64,000 bases of DNA. It comes from Bin18 sp965200355. GTDB taxonomy: Bacteria > Desulfobacterota > Binatia > Bin18. This document shows, in pieces, positions 26,227 to 34,785 of the stretch (positions within the stretch are counted from its first letter, which is position 1; every line of letters begins with the position of its first letter). Under the pieces are notes generated by a model. The model searched no databases. It was not told the DNA's origin and worked only from the letters and a program-made list of their open reading frames with translations. Location of the stretch: NCBI GenBank assembly GCA_965200355.1, contig OZ241351.1, positions 620,001 to 684,000 of the forward strand. Direction: 5' to 3'. The position numbers and the translations under genes are program-made.

Positions 26227-27369
26227 TTATGGAGTTGAGAGTCCAAAAAACTGGACCGCGTTTTCTCCCAATATCTTGTTGACCGAGGTCTCTGGCAGAC
26301 GGTGTAAGGCGCTGCGTGCTTTGGCTACCGGGTCAGTAAACCCTTCGGCATGGGGATAGTCCGAACCAATAAAAAACTTGTGGTCGCCCAGCAGCTCAAC
26401 CATATAGGGTAGCAGGCGCTCATCCGGGTCGGCCGCAATCCAGATGTTCCGCTCAAAATACTCGCTGGCCGGTCGCTCCATCTGACACGAGTGGCCCATA
26501 TAGCTGTAGCGATAATCGAGCCGGTCGAGCCACTCGACGACCCAACCGCTGGCGGATTCAATGGTGGCGACGCGCAGCCGGGGAAAGCGCTCAAACACCC
26601 CGTCGTAGACCATAGTGGTCAGGGCCATGCGGGGATCCTGAATGACGTTCATGCTCAGGAACATGAAGCCGGGCCGGGGGGCCGCATACCAGTCGTGGCC
26701 CAGGTAGTTGCGGTGGACGACCAGATGGAGCCCGACTGCCATGTCGTGATGCTGAGCCGCGTCCCAGACCGGGTCAAAATCAGGACAGCCGAAACTCTTG
26801 CCGTCAACCGGCAGGGCCCCGACAAAAATCGTGCGGATGCCAGCAGCGGCCAGGCGTTCGATTTCGCGCACCGCCTGGGTGGGATGGCGCAGAGAAATAT
26901 GGCCGACCGGATACAGCCGGGCGCGATGCTGGGCGCATACCTCCAGCGTCCAGGTGTTATAGGCGCGACAATGGGCCGCGGCCAAATCCGGGTCAGTCAC
27001 CTGACCCTCCCACATCAGCCCCAGGGTCGGATAGATAAACTGGCACTCAAAGCCCTCGGTATCGAGATAGGCGATGCGCTGGTCCATGTCTTCGAGCGTG
27101 TTATTAAACGCGCTGGAGAAGTCGAAGGAACCCAGCCCAGAACCATCCTCTTTCTGACCGTAGCCCACACCCACGCCGAGCAGGTCTTCCATGCTGAACT
27201 CACCCACCCCCCGAATCTGTTTTGATTCGTTGATGAGCATGGCGTGCGTGCCGGTCTGCGGGTCCTGGGTGAAGCGCAAGCAGCGGGTACGAAGCTTCGG
27301 CTCAATATAGCGCTCCCATAAATCAAGGGGTTCCATAAAATGGCTGTCCGCGTCAATAATCCGGCTCAT
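26227..27369 (-). CDS. Amidohydrolase-2 family protein (ACMSD-like)
   Basis: A 380-residue TIM-barrel metal hydrolase. It starts IIDADSHFMEPLDLW, the D-x-D-x-H pattern of the PF04909 family, then ASGWVVEWLDRLDYRYS and FIGSDYPHAEGFTDP, where the final Asp sits in the metal site. Relatives decarboxylate 2-amino-3-carboxymuconate semialdehyde or similar aromatic and lactone intermediates. It is flanked in the same operon by an imidazolonepropionase-like amidohydrolase and the SnoaL-like gene. The chemistry could be decarboxylation or ring hydrolysis. Confidence 0.9.
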   Translation of the reverse strand: MSRIIDADSHFMEPLDLWERYIEPKLRTRCLRFTQDPQTGTHAMLINESKQIRGVGEFSMEDLLGVGVGYGQKEDGSGLGSFDFSSAFNNTLEDMDQRIAYLDTEGFECQFIYPTLGLMWEGQVTDPDLAAAHCRAYNTWTLEVCAQHRARLYPVGHISLRHPTQAVREIERLAAAGIRTIFVGALPVDGKSFGCPDFDPVWDAAQHHDMAVGLHLVVHRNYLGHDWYAAPRPGFMFLSMNVIQDPRMALTTMVYDGVFERFPRLRVATIESASGWVVEWLDRLDYRYSYMGHSCQMERPASEYFERNIWIAADPDERLLPYMVELLGDHKFFIGSDYPHAEGFTDPVAKARSALHRLPETSVNKILGENAVQFFGLSTP

Positions 27370-27426
27370 CGGTTGCCTTGCCTCTCAGACTGTTCGGCTT
27401 TTGATAGCATCCGTCCATCCGAACAA

Positions 27427-28701
27427 TTATGCCGCTTTCTGGAGTCTGGTTCTGCTCGGGCTCAGTTCGTTCCGGTAAAACTCGCCGTCCTTCATGATAG
27501 CGTGCAGGTTCTTTTTATCCTGCAAGATGGTGATGTCTTTGGCCGGATTGCCTTTGACGATGAGCAGGTCGGCGATCTTGCCCGGCTCGATGGTCCCCAG
27601 CTCGTCGCCCAGGCCGAGCAATTCCGCGCCATTCTTGGTAGCCCAGCGCAGGACTTCGTGAGCCGGGATGCCAGCGCCTTTGACATAGGCTTCCAGCTCG
27701 CACGCATACTCGCCGTGCGGCATGGAGGCGATACCGAAATCGTCCCCAACCACCAGTTTCACTCCCGCTTTATTGGCCTTGGGCAGCACCTCATACGAGT
27801 GCTCCAGATTCCGTTCCATGCTGTCAACCCCGTCCCAGTCACTCGAACCGGTGCGACGTTTTTCCTCAACGACCTTCCACGGGAAATAGAGGCTGGGCAC
27901 CACAAAAGTGCCTTGTTCGAGCATCCTCTCAATACACTCGTCATCCATCCGGTCGCCGTGGTCAATCACATCCATACCGGCTTTGAGGGCGGCCAGGATT
28001 CCCTTCTTGGAAATGATATGGCCGCGTATTTTTCGGCCACGTTCATGGGCGGCGATGGTCGCCGCATCGATTTCATCCTGGCTCATGGTCATCGTGTCCT
28101 CGTCCCATATCAGGCCATGTCCGCCGGTCGGGTAGAGCTTGATGATGTCCACCCCCATCTTGATTTCTTCCCGCACGGCTTTGCGAAAATCGTCCGGTCC
28201 GTCGCAAATGCGGGCTAAGCCGTCCATACCCATCTTCCAGAAGTTAGGATGACAGTCGACTGAATCGCCGGTGGTCACTACGTCCCGGCCACAGGCCAGA
28301 AACCGTGGACCCGGAATCATGCCCGCGTTAATGGCCTTTTTCAGCGTGACATCAATGTTGTGCATGGTGCCCGCGCCGGCCGCGCCCGTGTAGCCGCAGC
28401 TCAGCAGCAGCTCAGCGTTCTTGGCCGCGATGAGCGTCAGATAGGTCGGCGGATACTTCATGTCAATATCATTCATATTGGCGACATTGGCATAGGCGAC
28501 ATGATAGTGGCACTGGACCATGCCCGGCATGAGGGATTTCCCGTTCAGGTTATAGACGACATCCTGGGCGGTGGGTTCGGGGACCTCTCCATTTTTCCCA
28601 ACCGCCTCGATGCGTTGCCCCTGGACCACCACAGTGGAATTGGGCTGTGGCTTATGCTCGCCGTCAATCAGATTCACCCTCCGAAAAAAGATACGTTCCA
28701 T
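27427..28701 (-). CDS. Amidohydrolase family protein (imidazolonepropionase/prolidase-like)
   Basis: A 424-residue amidohydrolase-1 family protein. The HxH pair is in MVQCHYHVAY (65-67). Lys188 (DIIKLYPTGG) is positioned to be the carboxylated bridging lysine, with His228, His248 (DVIDHGDRM) and Asp320 (VGDDFG) completing a binuclear site. IEPGKIADLLIVKGNP is the usual C-terminal strand. Such enzymes cleave cyclic amides, imidazolones or dipeptide-like bonds. That suits a neighbouring hydantoinase-type enzyme. It is second in the operon, 98 bases after the LLM gene. Confidence 0.9.
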   Translation of the reverse strand: MERIFFRRVNLIDGEHKPQPNSTVVVQGQRIEAVGKNGEVPEPTAQDVVYNLNGKSLMPGMVQCHYHVAYANVANMNDIDMKYPPTYLTLIAAKNAELLLSCGYTGAAGAGTMHNIDVTLKKAINAGMIPGPRFLACGRDVVTTGDSVDCHPNFWKMGMDGLARICDGPDDFRKAVREEIKMGVDIIKLYPTGGHGLIWDEDTMTMSQDEIDAATIAAHERGRKIRGHIISKKGILAALKAGMDVIDHGDRMDDECIERMLEQGTFVVPSLYFPWKVVEEKRRTGSSDWDGVDSMERNLEHSYEVLPKANKAGVKLVVGDDFGIASMPHGEYACELEAYVKGAGIPAHEVLRWATKNGAELLGLGDELGTIEPGKIADLLIVKGNPAKDITILQDKKNLHAIMKDGEFYRNELSPSRTRLQKAA

Positions 28702-28799
28702 AGCGATCCTCCTCTCATATCGCGTGTTCTCAAACTTGGTGCTCCGCAGTATGGCTCTTCTCTAGCGTATTTCTGGCCCGAGACCAAACGGATTTTGTC

Positions 28800-29885
28800 T
28801 TAGAGATTTCTGACCTCGGGCATAACGGTCTGGGCAAAACGGGTCATGGCCGCTTTGACCTGCTCGTGAGGAATCATGCCGCCCGGATTAAACCAGCAGA
28901 TCAACTCGTTCATATTGAGCGATTGATGGAGTTGACGAATCCGCTCCACACATGCCTGGGCCGGGCCGAAAATAGCCATGCTGTCAACGACCTTCTCAAA
29001 AGTCATGCTCTCCAGATTTTTACGAACCTCTGCGGTATAGCGATACGACTCCAGGTGCTCTTGTTTTGTGGTGCCGCTCGTCATCATGCCCAGGACGCTC
29101 CCAAAGTAATGTTGAATACTCGGCTCTACCGTCTGGCGTATCTGGTCCAGGCTTTCGCCTGGGTGCATGAAAAACATGGTGGAGACATCTTGCGGCGCGT
29201 ACCTGGGGTGGGTGGCCTGCCCGGTATGGGGGGTGTGTTCGTCCCAGGCTTGGCGATAGGTTGCGACTTGCTCAAACATCTTGGGCAGGGGATTGGTCAC
29301 GGAGGCCACAAATATCGGATGACCAGTTTTGCCCGCAAACACTGCGGTCTCCGGGCTGTTGGCAGCGATCCTGATGGGCGGGTAGGGCTGTTGCAGCGGT
29401 TTGGGCACGACGCTGGTTTCCGGAATGGTGTAATAGCTGCCGTCATAGGAAAATGACTCATGCGTCCAGGCCTGTTTGATAATCTCCAGGCTTTCCTCAA
29501 AGCGCTCACGGCTCTCCTCGCGCGAGCGATCAAAGCCCGCAAAATGGAGCGGAATGGTCCCGCGTCCAACGCCGAACTCCAGACGGCCATTACTCAACAG
29601 GTCAACGGTAGCGCCTTCTTCAGCGTTGCGGACCGGATGCCAGAGCGGCAGGAGGTTGACGGCAATCCCCAGGCGGATGCGCTGTGTCCGTTGGGCAATC
29701 GCCGTGGCCACAATCAGCGGCGACGACATAATCGAGAAGTGCTTATAGAAGTGCAGTTCCGCCAGCCAGGCACAATCGAAGCCGAGTTGCTCGGCATGGA
29801 TGATCTGTTCAATGGTTTCTTGATAGCGCGTTGTCTGGGTCTGGGTATCTGCGCACGGTAGCTGGTAGAAAAGACCAAATCTCAC
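28800..29885 (-). CDS. LLM-class flavin-dependent oxidoreductase
   Basis: A 361-residue luciferase-like monooxygenase-type protein, with FGLFYQLPCAD, AEQLGFDCAWLAELHF, RIRLGIAVNLLPLWHPVR and NGRLEFGVGRG. The start is GTG at 29885, preceded by GAGGAGGG at good spacing. It is the first gene of the nine-gene minus-strand run, so it may catalyse the initial oxygenation or dehydrogenation of the substrate. FMN is the likely cofactor, with a separate reductase not seen nearby. Confidence 0.87.
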   Translation of the reverse strand: MRFGLFYQLPCADTQTQTTRYQETIEQIIHAEQLGFDCAWLAELHFYKHFSIMSSPLIVATAIAQRTQRIRLGIAVNLLPLWHPVRNAEEGATVDLLSNGRLEFGVGRGTIPLHFAGFDRSREESRERFEESLEIIKQAWTHESFSYDGSYYTIPETSVVPKPLQQPYPPIRIAANSPETAVFAGKTGHPIFVASVTNPLPKMFEQVATYRQAWDEHTPHTGQATHPRYAPQDVSTMFFMHPGESLDQIRQTVEPSIQHYFGSVLGMMTSGTTKQEHLESYRYTAEVRKNLESMTFEKVVDSMAIFGPAQACVERIRQLHQSLNMNELICWFNPGGMIPHEQVKAAMTRFAQTVMPEVRNL

Positions 29886-30006
29886 GTATTCCCTCCTCTA
29901 TTCACAGGTGCAGAGTCTCTTGTGTGTGTTGAGCATGTCCGGAGTGGCTCTGTCAAGAACAAAAACAAGGGGCCGGCTCTCACGGTCGGGCCGTTCGGCG
30001 CTACCC

Positions 30007-30036
30007 TTGTTGCCGTCGTGGTGCCTGCGGTATAGT
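30007..30036 (+). promoter_or_regulatory. Weak promoter candidate before the CMD/ArgE-like pair
   Basis: TTGTTG (30007-30012), an 18-base spacer and TATAGT (30031-30036) lie about 40 bases before the CMD gene start. Only the -10 is convincing. Confidence 0.3.
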
Positions 30037-30073
30037 GCCCCGGTCCTAGAGTTGACAGCACAGGAGGACTGGT

Positions 30074-30451
30074 ATGGCGAATCAGAGCGACCTGGAAAAG
30101 GGTATCGACATCCGAAAAAAATTGAGCGGAGACCGCTTTGGGACCTCGGCCAGCGCGTTGGCCGAACTCGCCCCGGACCTGGATGAAATGTTAAACGAGG
30201 TCGTCTTCGGACGGGTCTGGACCAGACCGGGACTGGAGCTCAAAATGCGGAGCGTGGCCGTCATTGCGGCCCTGACTGCCCTCCAGCGCCTGCCCCAACT
30301 CAAGAGCCATATCGCCAATGGCCTGAACGCCGGTCTGACCAAGCAGGAAATCATTGAGATTCTGATCCAGATGGCCCTTTATGCCGGTGCGCCAACCGCG
30401 GTCAATGCGTTTCAGGTCGCCAAGGAAGTCTTTGACGCAGAGGGCGTGTAA
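30074..30451 (+). CDS. Carboxymuconolactone decarboxylase family protein
   Basis: A 125-residue protein covering the whole CMD domain. VWTRPGLELKMRSVAVIAALTA and HIANGLNAGLTKQEIIEI lead to the conserved YAGAPTAVNAF. There is no Cys-x-x-Cys, so it belongs with gamma-CMD-like rather than AhpD-like proteins. Relatives act on muconolactones in the protocatechuate branch. AGGAGG precedes the ATG. The ArgE-like gene follows 16 bases after the stop, an unusual pairing. Confidence 0.88.
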   Translation: MANQSDLEKGIDIRKKLSGDRFGTSASALAELAPDLDEMLNEVVFGRVWTRPGLELKMRSVAVIAALTALQRLPQLKSHIANGLNAGLTKQEIIEILIQMALYAGAPTAVNAFQVAKEVFDAEGV

Positions 30452-30467
30452 GGAGCAGCGTCCCGAT

Positions 30468-31817
30468 ATGGCGTGGCCCTGGAGCCGCTTGGGCCCACAA
30501 CGCTCCGTGTCCCAACCCGTTTCGCACCCGGACCTCGGGCAGTGGCGGCTGCATACCGAGCGGTTTCTGCGCGTCCTGCGGGCCCTGGTCGCCGTTGGTG
30601 AGCGGCTCCAGAATTCTCCGTCCAAGGAGCTGCCCGCGCCCCAAGAGGATATCGCCGGAGATATCGTGCTGAACGAATTGGCGGCCCATACCGCCCGCGG
30701 CCGCTTACAGGTGGAACGGGTGAGTTATGCGCAAGGCCGCGGCAATCTAATCCTGAGCTATCCGGGCCGCTCTTCTGGCCGGAGCCCTGCAACCATTGCT
30801 TTCGTAGGGGCCCATCTGGATGTGGTGCCGGCCGACCCAAAAGACTGGCAACGCCCGCCCTTTGCGTTGCAGCTTGAGGGAGACCGTTTATACGGGCGGG
30901 GTGTGACCGACTGTCTGGGCCATGTCGCCGTGCTGACTGACCTCTTTGCTCAGCTTGCCGAATCTGAAGTGGAACTTGACCATAGTGTTGTCGGGGTCAT
31001 TATTGCCGACGAAGAACTCTCCAACACGCACGGCGTCGGGATGAGTCGGCTGGTCAGAGACGGACGGCTCGACCATCTCAAGAACGGGCCGTTGTACTGG
31101 GTCGATAGTGCGGACTTCGGACCAACCACGGCCACCGCCGGGATGGCCCTCTGGCGACTGGCGATACAAGGCCAGGCCGCCCACTCCGGGTTTCCGCAAA
31201 ACGGGATCAATGCCGCGGAACTGGCTACGGAAGTGACCCGCGCCCTCCAGCAGTGGTTTTACACCCACTATCCCGCCCATCCAAAAGAGCGCGAGTACGG
31301 TTTTCGAGCGCCCTCGTCGTTCAAACCAACACGGGTGCAGGTTGAGAACGATACCCTGACGAAAATTCCCTCCACCGCCCGTATTGAAGGCGATATTCGT
31401 CTGACCCCGTGGTATGACCCCGCCGAGGTAAAAAAAGGATTGACGGCCTTTCTGGAAACGCTGGATGTCAGCCAACTGCCAGTCTTTGGTCCAGGCCGCT
31501 ATGTCTGCAACGGAAAGGTCGGGACGGCACGGTTTGAGATGTTAGGGACGCCGGCTGGTGGAATGGCGTGTGACCGGAACTCGGCCGGCTATGCGGCCCT
31601 CGCCCAAGCGATAACGGCGGTGCGGTCCTATGCCCAACCCTTTGCCCTGACGGGCAGTCTACCCTATGTCCGTTTTCTGCAAGAGCACGGCTTTGACGTA
31701 CAAATTACCGGTTTTGGCAGAAACGAGGCCTATCACGCGCCGAACGAATTTGCCGAACTCTCCCATATGCAGGATGGCTTTCGCATCCTGTGTCACCTGC
31801 TCCGGCACTTCGGTTAG
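30468..31817 (+). CDS. M20 metallohydrolase of the eukaryotic (plant/amoeba) acetylornithine deacetylase type
   Basis: The 449-residue protein has metal motifs FVGAHLDVVPADP (His116, Asp118), GRGVTDCLGHVAVLTDLF (Asp148) and IIADEELSN (Glu182/183). The TDCLGHVA form and the long N-terminal lead are those I associate with plant and Dictyostelium acetylornithine deacetylase rather than bacterial ArgE. It therefore differs from the argE at 15499. The ATG at 30468 follows TAAGGAG at the end of the CMD gene; the frame is open further upstream but overlaps that gene. The substrate could be N-acetylornithine or another N-acyl compound. Confidence 0.85.
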   Translation: MAWPWSRLGPQRSVSQPVSHPDLGQWRLHTERFLRVLRALVAVGERLQNSPSKELPAPQEDIAGDIVLNELAAHTARGRLQVERVSYAQGRGNLILSYPGRSSGRSPATIAFVGAHLDVVPADPKDWQRPPFALQLEGDRLYGRGVTDCLGHVAVLTDLFAQLAESEVELDHSVVGVIIADEELSNTHGVGMSRLVRDGRLDHLKNGPLYWVDSADFGPTTATAGMALWRLAIQGQAAHSGFPQNGINAAELATEVTRALQQWFYTHYPAHPKEREYGFRAPSSFKPTRVQVENDTLTKIPSTARIEGDIRLTPWYDPAEVKKGLTAFLETLDVSQLPVFGPGRYVCNGKVGTARFEMLGTPAGGMACDRNSAGYAALAQAITAVRSYAQPFALTGSLPYVRFLQEHGFDVQITGFGRNEAYHAPNEFAELSHMQDGFRILCHLLRHFG

Positions 31818-31826
31818 ACGGGCAGC

Positions 31827-32114
31827 TTAGCGATGGCGGAAGGTGATCCGGCCGCGTTCAAGATCGTACGGGGAGAGCTGAACCGTAACGCTGTCGCCCT
31901 GAATGATTTTAATAAAGAACTTGCGCATCTTGCCCGCAACATGGGCGAGAATGGAGTGGCCGTTCTCAAGCTCAACCCGGAAAAAGGCGTTGGGCAACAC
32001 TTCGGTGACGGTTCCATTCATTTCAATCACATCTTTGTCAGCCGCGGGCTCAGTATTCCGCTCCTTCCGCCTCCGCCTGCCGCCCCCGCCGCCTCTTCGG
32101 CGTGGTCCAGCCAT
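31827..32114 (-). CDS. infA: Translation initiation factor IF-1 with basic N-terminal extension
   Basis: Residues from about 25 onward form a normal IF-1 OB-fold: DVIEMNGTVTEVLPNAFFRV, NGHSILAHVAGKMRK and the C-terminal LSPYDLERGRITFRHR. The first 24 residues are extra, rich in Arg and Gly (GPRRRGGGGGRRRRK), where most IF-1 proteins have about three. The ATG at 32114 has a perfect AGGAGG at 32124-32119, supporting the extended start. The total is 95 residues. It is convergent with the ArgE-like gene and alone on its strand. A terminator-like hairpin lies in its leader. Confidence 0.93.
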   Translation of the reverse strand: MAGPRRRGGGGGRRRRKERNTEPAADKDVIEMNGTVTEVLPNAFFRVELENGHSILAHVAGKMRKFFIKIIQGDSVTVQLSPYDLERGRITFRHR

Positions 32115-32131
32115 AAGACCTCCTCTGTACA

Positions 32132-32176
32132 CACGAAAAAGAAACCCCGGGTGATGCCTGCACGGCCTCCGGGGTT
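32132..32176 (-). terminator. Intrinsic terminator-like hairpin just upstream of infA
   Basis: On the minus strand AACCCCGG (32176-32169) pairs with CCGGGGTT (32150-32143) over an 18-base loop, followed by TTCTTTTTCG (32144-32135 region). The T-run ends about eight bases before the infA Shine-Dalgarno. Either it is an attenuator in the infA leader or it ends an upstream minus-strand transcript. Confidence 0.6.
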
Positions 32177-32359
32177 GCGTTGTTCACAATCGACCCAGAC
32201 AAAAAATCCCGACAACAGTGGCGAAAAACTAGCAGATCACTCCAGTGAAGACAACTGAGCAATGTGCCCGCATACGGTCGGATTGAGTCGCCCCCGAGTT
32301 GTTCTGCCCTCCCTTTCCTGTTTTGAGCGCGCTGATAGGCGTTGCTGAGGTCTGGTGGT

Positions 32360-32803
32360 ATGTTCTACGGTGAAATTTTTGCCCTGACCGCGGCCTGTTT
32401 GTGGGGAATGTCGCCCATCTTTATCCGCAAGGGGCTGACGGGGGCGAGTGTCTCGGTCGGACTGCTGTGCGGGTCGGCGGCCAGCCTGCCGTTGATGGTC
32501 CTGGTCTTTGTGCTGCACCCGCGCTCAGTGACGCAGGTGATGACACTCCAGGCGGCGCTGTGGTTTATCGCCGCGGGTATCGTGGGACCGTGTTTGGGTC
32601 GGATGTGTAATTACTTGGGGGTAGCGTATCTGGGGGCGGCCAGGAGCACGCCCCTGGTGAATACCGCGCCCCTTTTTACCACGGTTTTCGCCCTGCTCTT
32701 TTTGCAGGAGGCTATCACGCTCAAGATTCTGGGCGGCCTCCTGAGCGTCGTGGTCGGGGTGGTGATTCTGACCGGACAGCATCGCTCGGCAGGTCGGGGA
32801 TGA
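32360..32803 (+). CDS. EamA-domain transporter, N-terminal half
   Basis: A 147-residue hydrophobic protein with about five membrane helices. EIFALTAACLWGMSPIFIRKGL is the first half of a drug/metabolite transporter, and LLFLQEAITLKILGGLLSVVVG is the terminal helix motif of an EamA domain. Normal EamA transporters carry two such domains in about 290 residues. This gene ends with TGA overlapping the start of the second half (ATGA). It might act as a heterodimer with it or represent a frameshifted single gene. The substrate is unknown. Confidence 0.85.
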   Translation: MFYGEIFALTAACLWGMSPIFIRKGLTGASVSVGLLCGSAASLPLMVLVFVLHPRSVTQVMTLQAALWFIAAGIVGPCLGRMCNYLGVAYLGAARSTPLVNTAPLFTTVFALLFLQEAITLKILGGLLSVVVGVVILTGQHRSAGRG

Positions 32804-33231
32804 GGCCGAGCCACATCCTCTATCCATTTCTTGCCGCCTTTTGTTACGGCATGAATCCCATTCTCGCCAAACTTGGTTTGCAGGCGGGCAACGAGCCCTT
32901 GCTCGGGGCCGGCCTCGGCATTATCGCCGGTGCGGTGGTGTATACGGCCTATTTTTTTGTGAGTGGTCAGGCCGGTCAGTTGTTTTCCTTGTCTCGGCGG
33001 GCGGGCGTCTATTTTGGTTTGGCCGGTCTGGCCTCAACCCTGGCCATTTTTTCGCTGTTCTCTGCGCTGGAGTATCTGCCTGCCGTGGTTGTTGCTCCCC
33101 TCACCTCAGTCGTGCCGCTCGTCACGCTCGTCCTGAGCCGTGTGATGCTGCCCACTAGTGAACGCATCACCAAGGCCGACGTGGCCGGAACGATTTTTAT
33201 TGTCGGGGGGGTAGCCCTCTTGGTCAGTTGA
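32800..33231 (+). CDS. EamA-domain transporter, C-terminal half
   Basis: A 143-residue protein of about five membrane helices. YPFLAAFCYGMNPILAKLGL opens it, and FSLFSALEYLPAVVVAPLTSVVPLVT and the final TIFIVGGVALLVS close the EamA domain. The ATG at 32800 overlaps the preceding stop by four bases, which indicates translational coupling in a two-gene operon. Together the two halves equal one standard transporter. A -1 slip at the ATGA overlap would fuse them. Confidence 0.85.
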   Translation: MRPSHILYPFLAAFCYGMNPILAKLGLQAGNEPLLGAGLGIIAGAVVYTAYFFVSGQAGQLFSLSRRAGVYFGLAGLASTLAIFSLFSALEYLPAVVVAPLTSVVPLVTLVLSRVMLPTSERITKADVAGTIFIVGGVALLVS

Positions 33232-33255
33232 CAGACCAGCCAGCCGCCCCGACGC

Positions 33256-34608
33256 TTATGCACCCGACGGCGTTTCCGAGAAGGCCAGCACGTCTGCACA
33301 CCACTTGCCCACCGCCAGCAGCCGGCCTTCGCCAAAAGCCGCGCCCATGAGTTGCAGACCCAAGGGCAGACCGGTTTGACTCCGGCCTGAGGGCAGGGCC
33401 AGACTCGGCAGACCGGCAAAGGTTGCCGGGCCGTTAAAGGTTGGGTCACCAGTAGTGGTGAAGCCTTTGGGCGCAGGGGCCGGCGTTGCCGGAGTCAGCA
33501 GGGCGTCAACCGTCCGGCAGAGCGTATCCATCTCAGTCCGAAAGGCGTGTTGGTGGCGTTGGGTCTCCATATACTCCACGCCGGAGACTCGGCGGCCCTT
33601 CTCGATCAAGTCCTGCATCTGCGGACTATATTGCTCTTTATAGCGGTCGTAGACCTCGCTATGCGAATAAGCCGCTTCAACGAACATCATTTTGAAGTGC
33701 GATTCGGGCTCGCCTGCGAAGCTCTTCGGGAGGGCAAGCTCAATGACCTGCGCCCCGGCCTGGGTCAGTTGCGCTCTGACTCCTTCAAGATGCTGCTGGG
33801 TTTCTGCGTCGGCTTTTTCAAGAAAAAACTCCCGGACCAGACCGAGGCGAGGGGGCTGCGGGTCGGCCAGCGCCGCGGTGTAGTCCGGGACGGGTTGGGC
33901 CGCGCTCATCGGGTCGTTCGCGTCCTCGCCGGCCAGGACCTGAAGCAGCAGGGCCGTATCTGCCACGGTCCGGGAAAAAATCCCCACATGGTCCAGACTG
34001 CCGGCGAGGGGATAGACGCCGTAGGTGCTAATCCGGCCCAAGGTCGGCTTGAGGCCGACGCAGCCACAGTAGGCGGCCGGACGTATGGTCGAGCCATAGG
34101 TCTGGCTGCCCAGGGCACCAAAACACATCTGGGCGGCCACCGCCGCTGCCGAGCCGCTGCTAGAGCCGCCCGGCGTGTGTTCGATATTCCACGGGTTCCG
34201 AGTTGGCGACGGAGCCAGGGCGGCAAATTCGGTGGTCTGGACTTTGCCCAGCATAATGGCGCCGGCTGCCTTGAGGCGGCGCACGGTAGTGGCATCGTGG
34301 TCTGGAACATAGTCCGCATAAAGAGGCGACCCCATCGTTGTCTTCATCCCCGCGGTAAAGAAAATGTCTTTGAGGCCAAGCGGGATACCGTGGAGCGGAC
34401 CCCGGTAGTGTCCCTGACGGATTTCTGTTTCGTACTGCCGAGCGGTGGCCAAGGCCCCCTCACTGTCAACCGTTACCCAGGCGCGGAGCTGCGGTTCAAG
34501 CTGCTCCAGGCGGCTCAAACAGGACTGGACCAGGGTCACGGGAGAGAGTTGCTGGGTACGAATCCGTTCGGCGGCGGTGGTGATGGTAAGCGCGTATGGC
34601 AGTGTCAT
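33256..34608 (-). CDS. Amidase signature family protein (GatA-like)
   Basis: A 450-residue amidase. The Ser-Ser-Lys machinery is visible: GLKDIFF (Lys), TPGGSSSGSAAAVAAQ (first Ser), and GSQTYGSTIRPAAYCG (nucleophile Ser region). The C-terminal FAGLPSLALPSG is typical. It hydrolyses an amide bond; it could also be a GatA subunit, but gatB and gatC are not adjacent and the conserved GatA-specific residues cannot be checked. Stand-alone catabolic amidase is preferred. It is convergent with the EamA pair. Confidence 0.9.
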   Translation of the reverse strand: MTLPYALTITTAAERIRTQQLSPVTLVQSCLSRLEQLEPQLRAWVTVDSEGALATARQYETEIRQGHYRGPLHGIPLGLKDIFFTAGMKTTMGSPLYADYVPDHDATTVRRLKAAGAIMLGKVQTTEFAALAPSPTRNPWNIEHTPGGSSSGSAAAVAAQMCFGALGSQTYGSTIRPAAYCGCVGLKPTLGRISTYGVYPLAGSLDHVGIFSRTVADTALLLQVLAGEDANDPMSAAQPVPDYTAALADPQPPRLGLVREFFLEKADAETQQHLEGVRAQLTQAGAQVIELALPKSFAGEPESHFKMMFVEAAYSHSEVYDRYKEQYSPQMQDLIEKGRRVSGVEYMETQRHQHAFRTEMDTLCRTVDALLTPATPAPAPKGFTTTGDPTFNGPATFAGLPSLALPSGRSQTGLPLGLQLMGAAFGEGRLLAVGKWCADVLAFSETPSGA

Positions 34609-34709
34609 GCGAGAGCCCTTTCATGCCGGTGAGAGCGTCCCTCGTAGCAAAAGAAACGAAACGTGGTCAATCTGCCCGCCCTATTTAGTACTGCCCTAAT
34701 CTGGCGAGG

Positions 34710-34756
34710 AACGGCCCACTGTGGGGCGAGGCCATAGGTTGCTTTCCTGGGCCGTT
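34710..34756. terminator. Nine-base-pair hairpin downstream of the HicA-like gene
   Basis: AACGGCCCA (34710-34718) pairs perfectly with TGGGCCGTT (34748-34756) over a long 29-base loop. The T-run (34755-34759) follows on the plus strand only. It separates the amidase from the HicA-like gene and could terminate in either direction, weakly. Confidence 0.4.
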
Positions 34757-34785
34757 TTTATGGAATAGCTGTTAGTGGGTGGTAT

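Noticed and set aside
33547..34632. 361-codon plus-strand open frame
   Set aside because: Antisense to the amidase with its GGSSSGSAAA signature.
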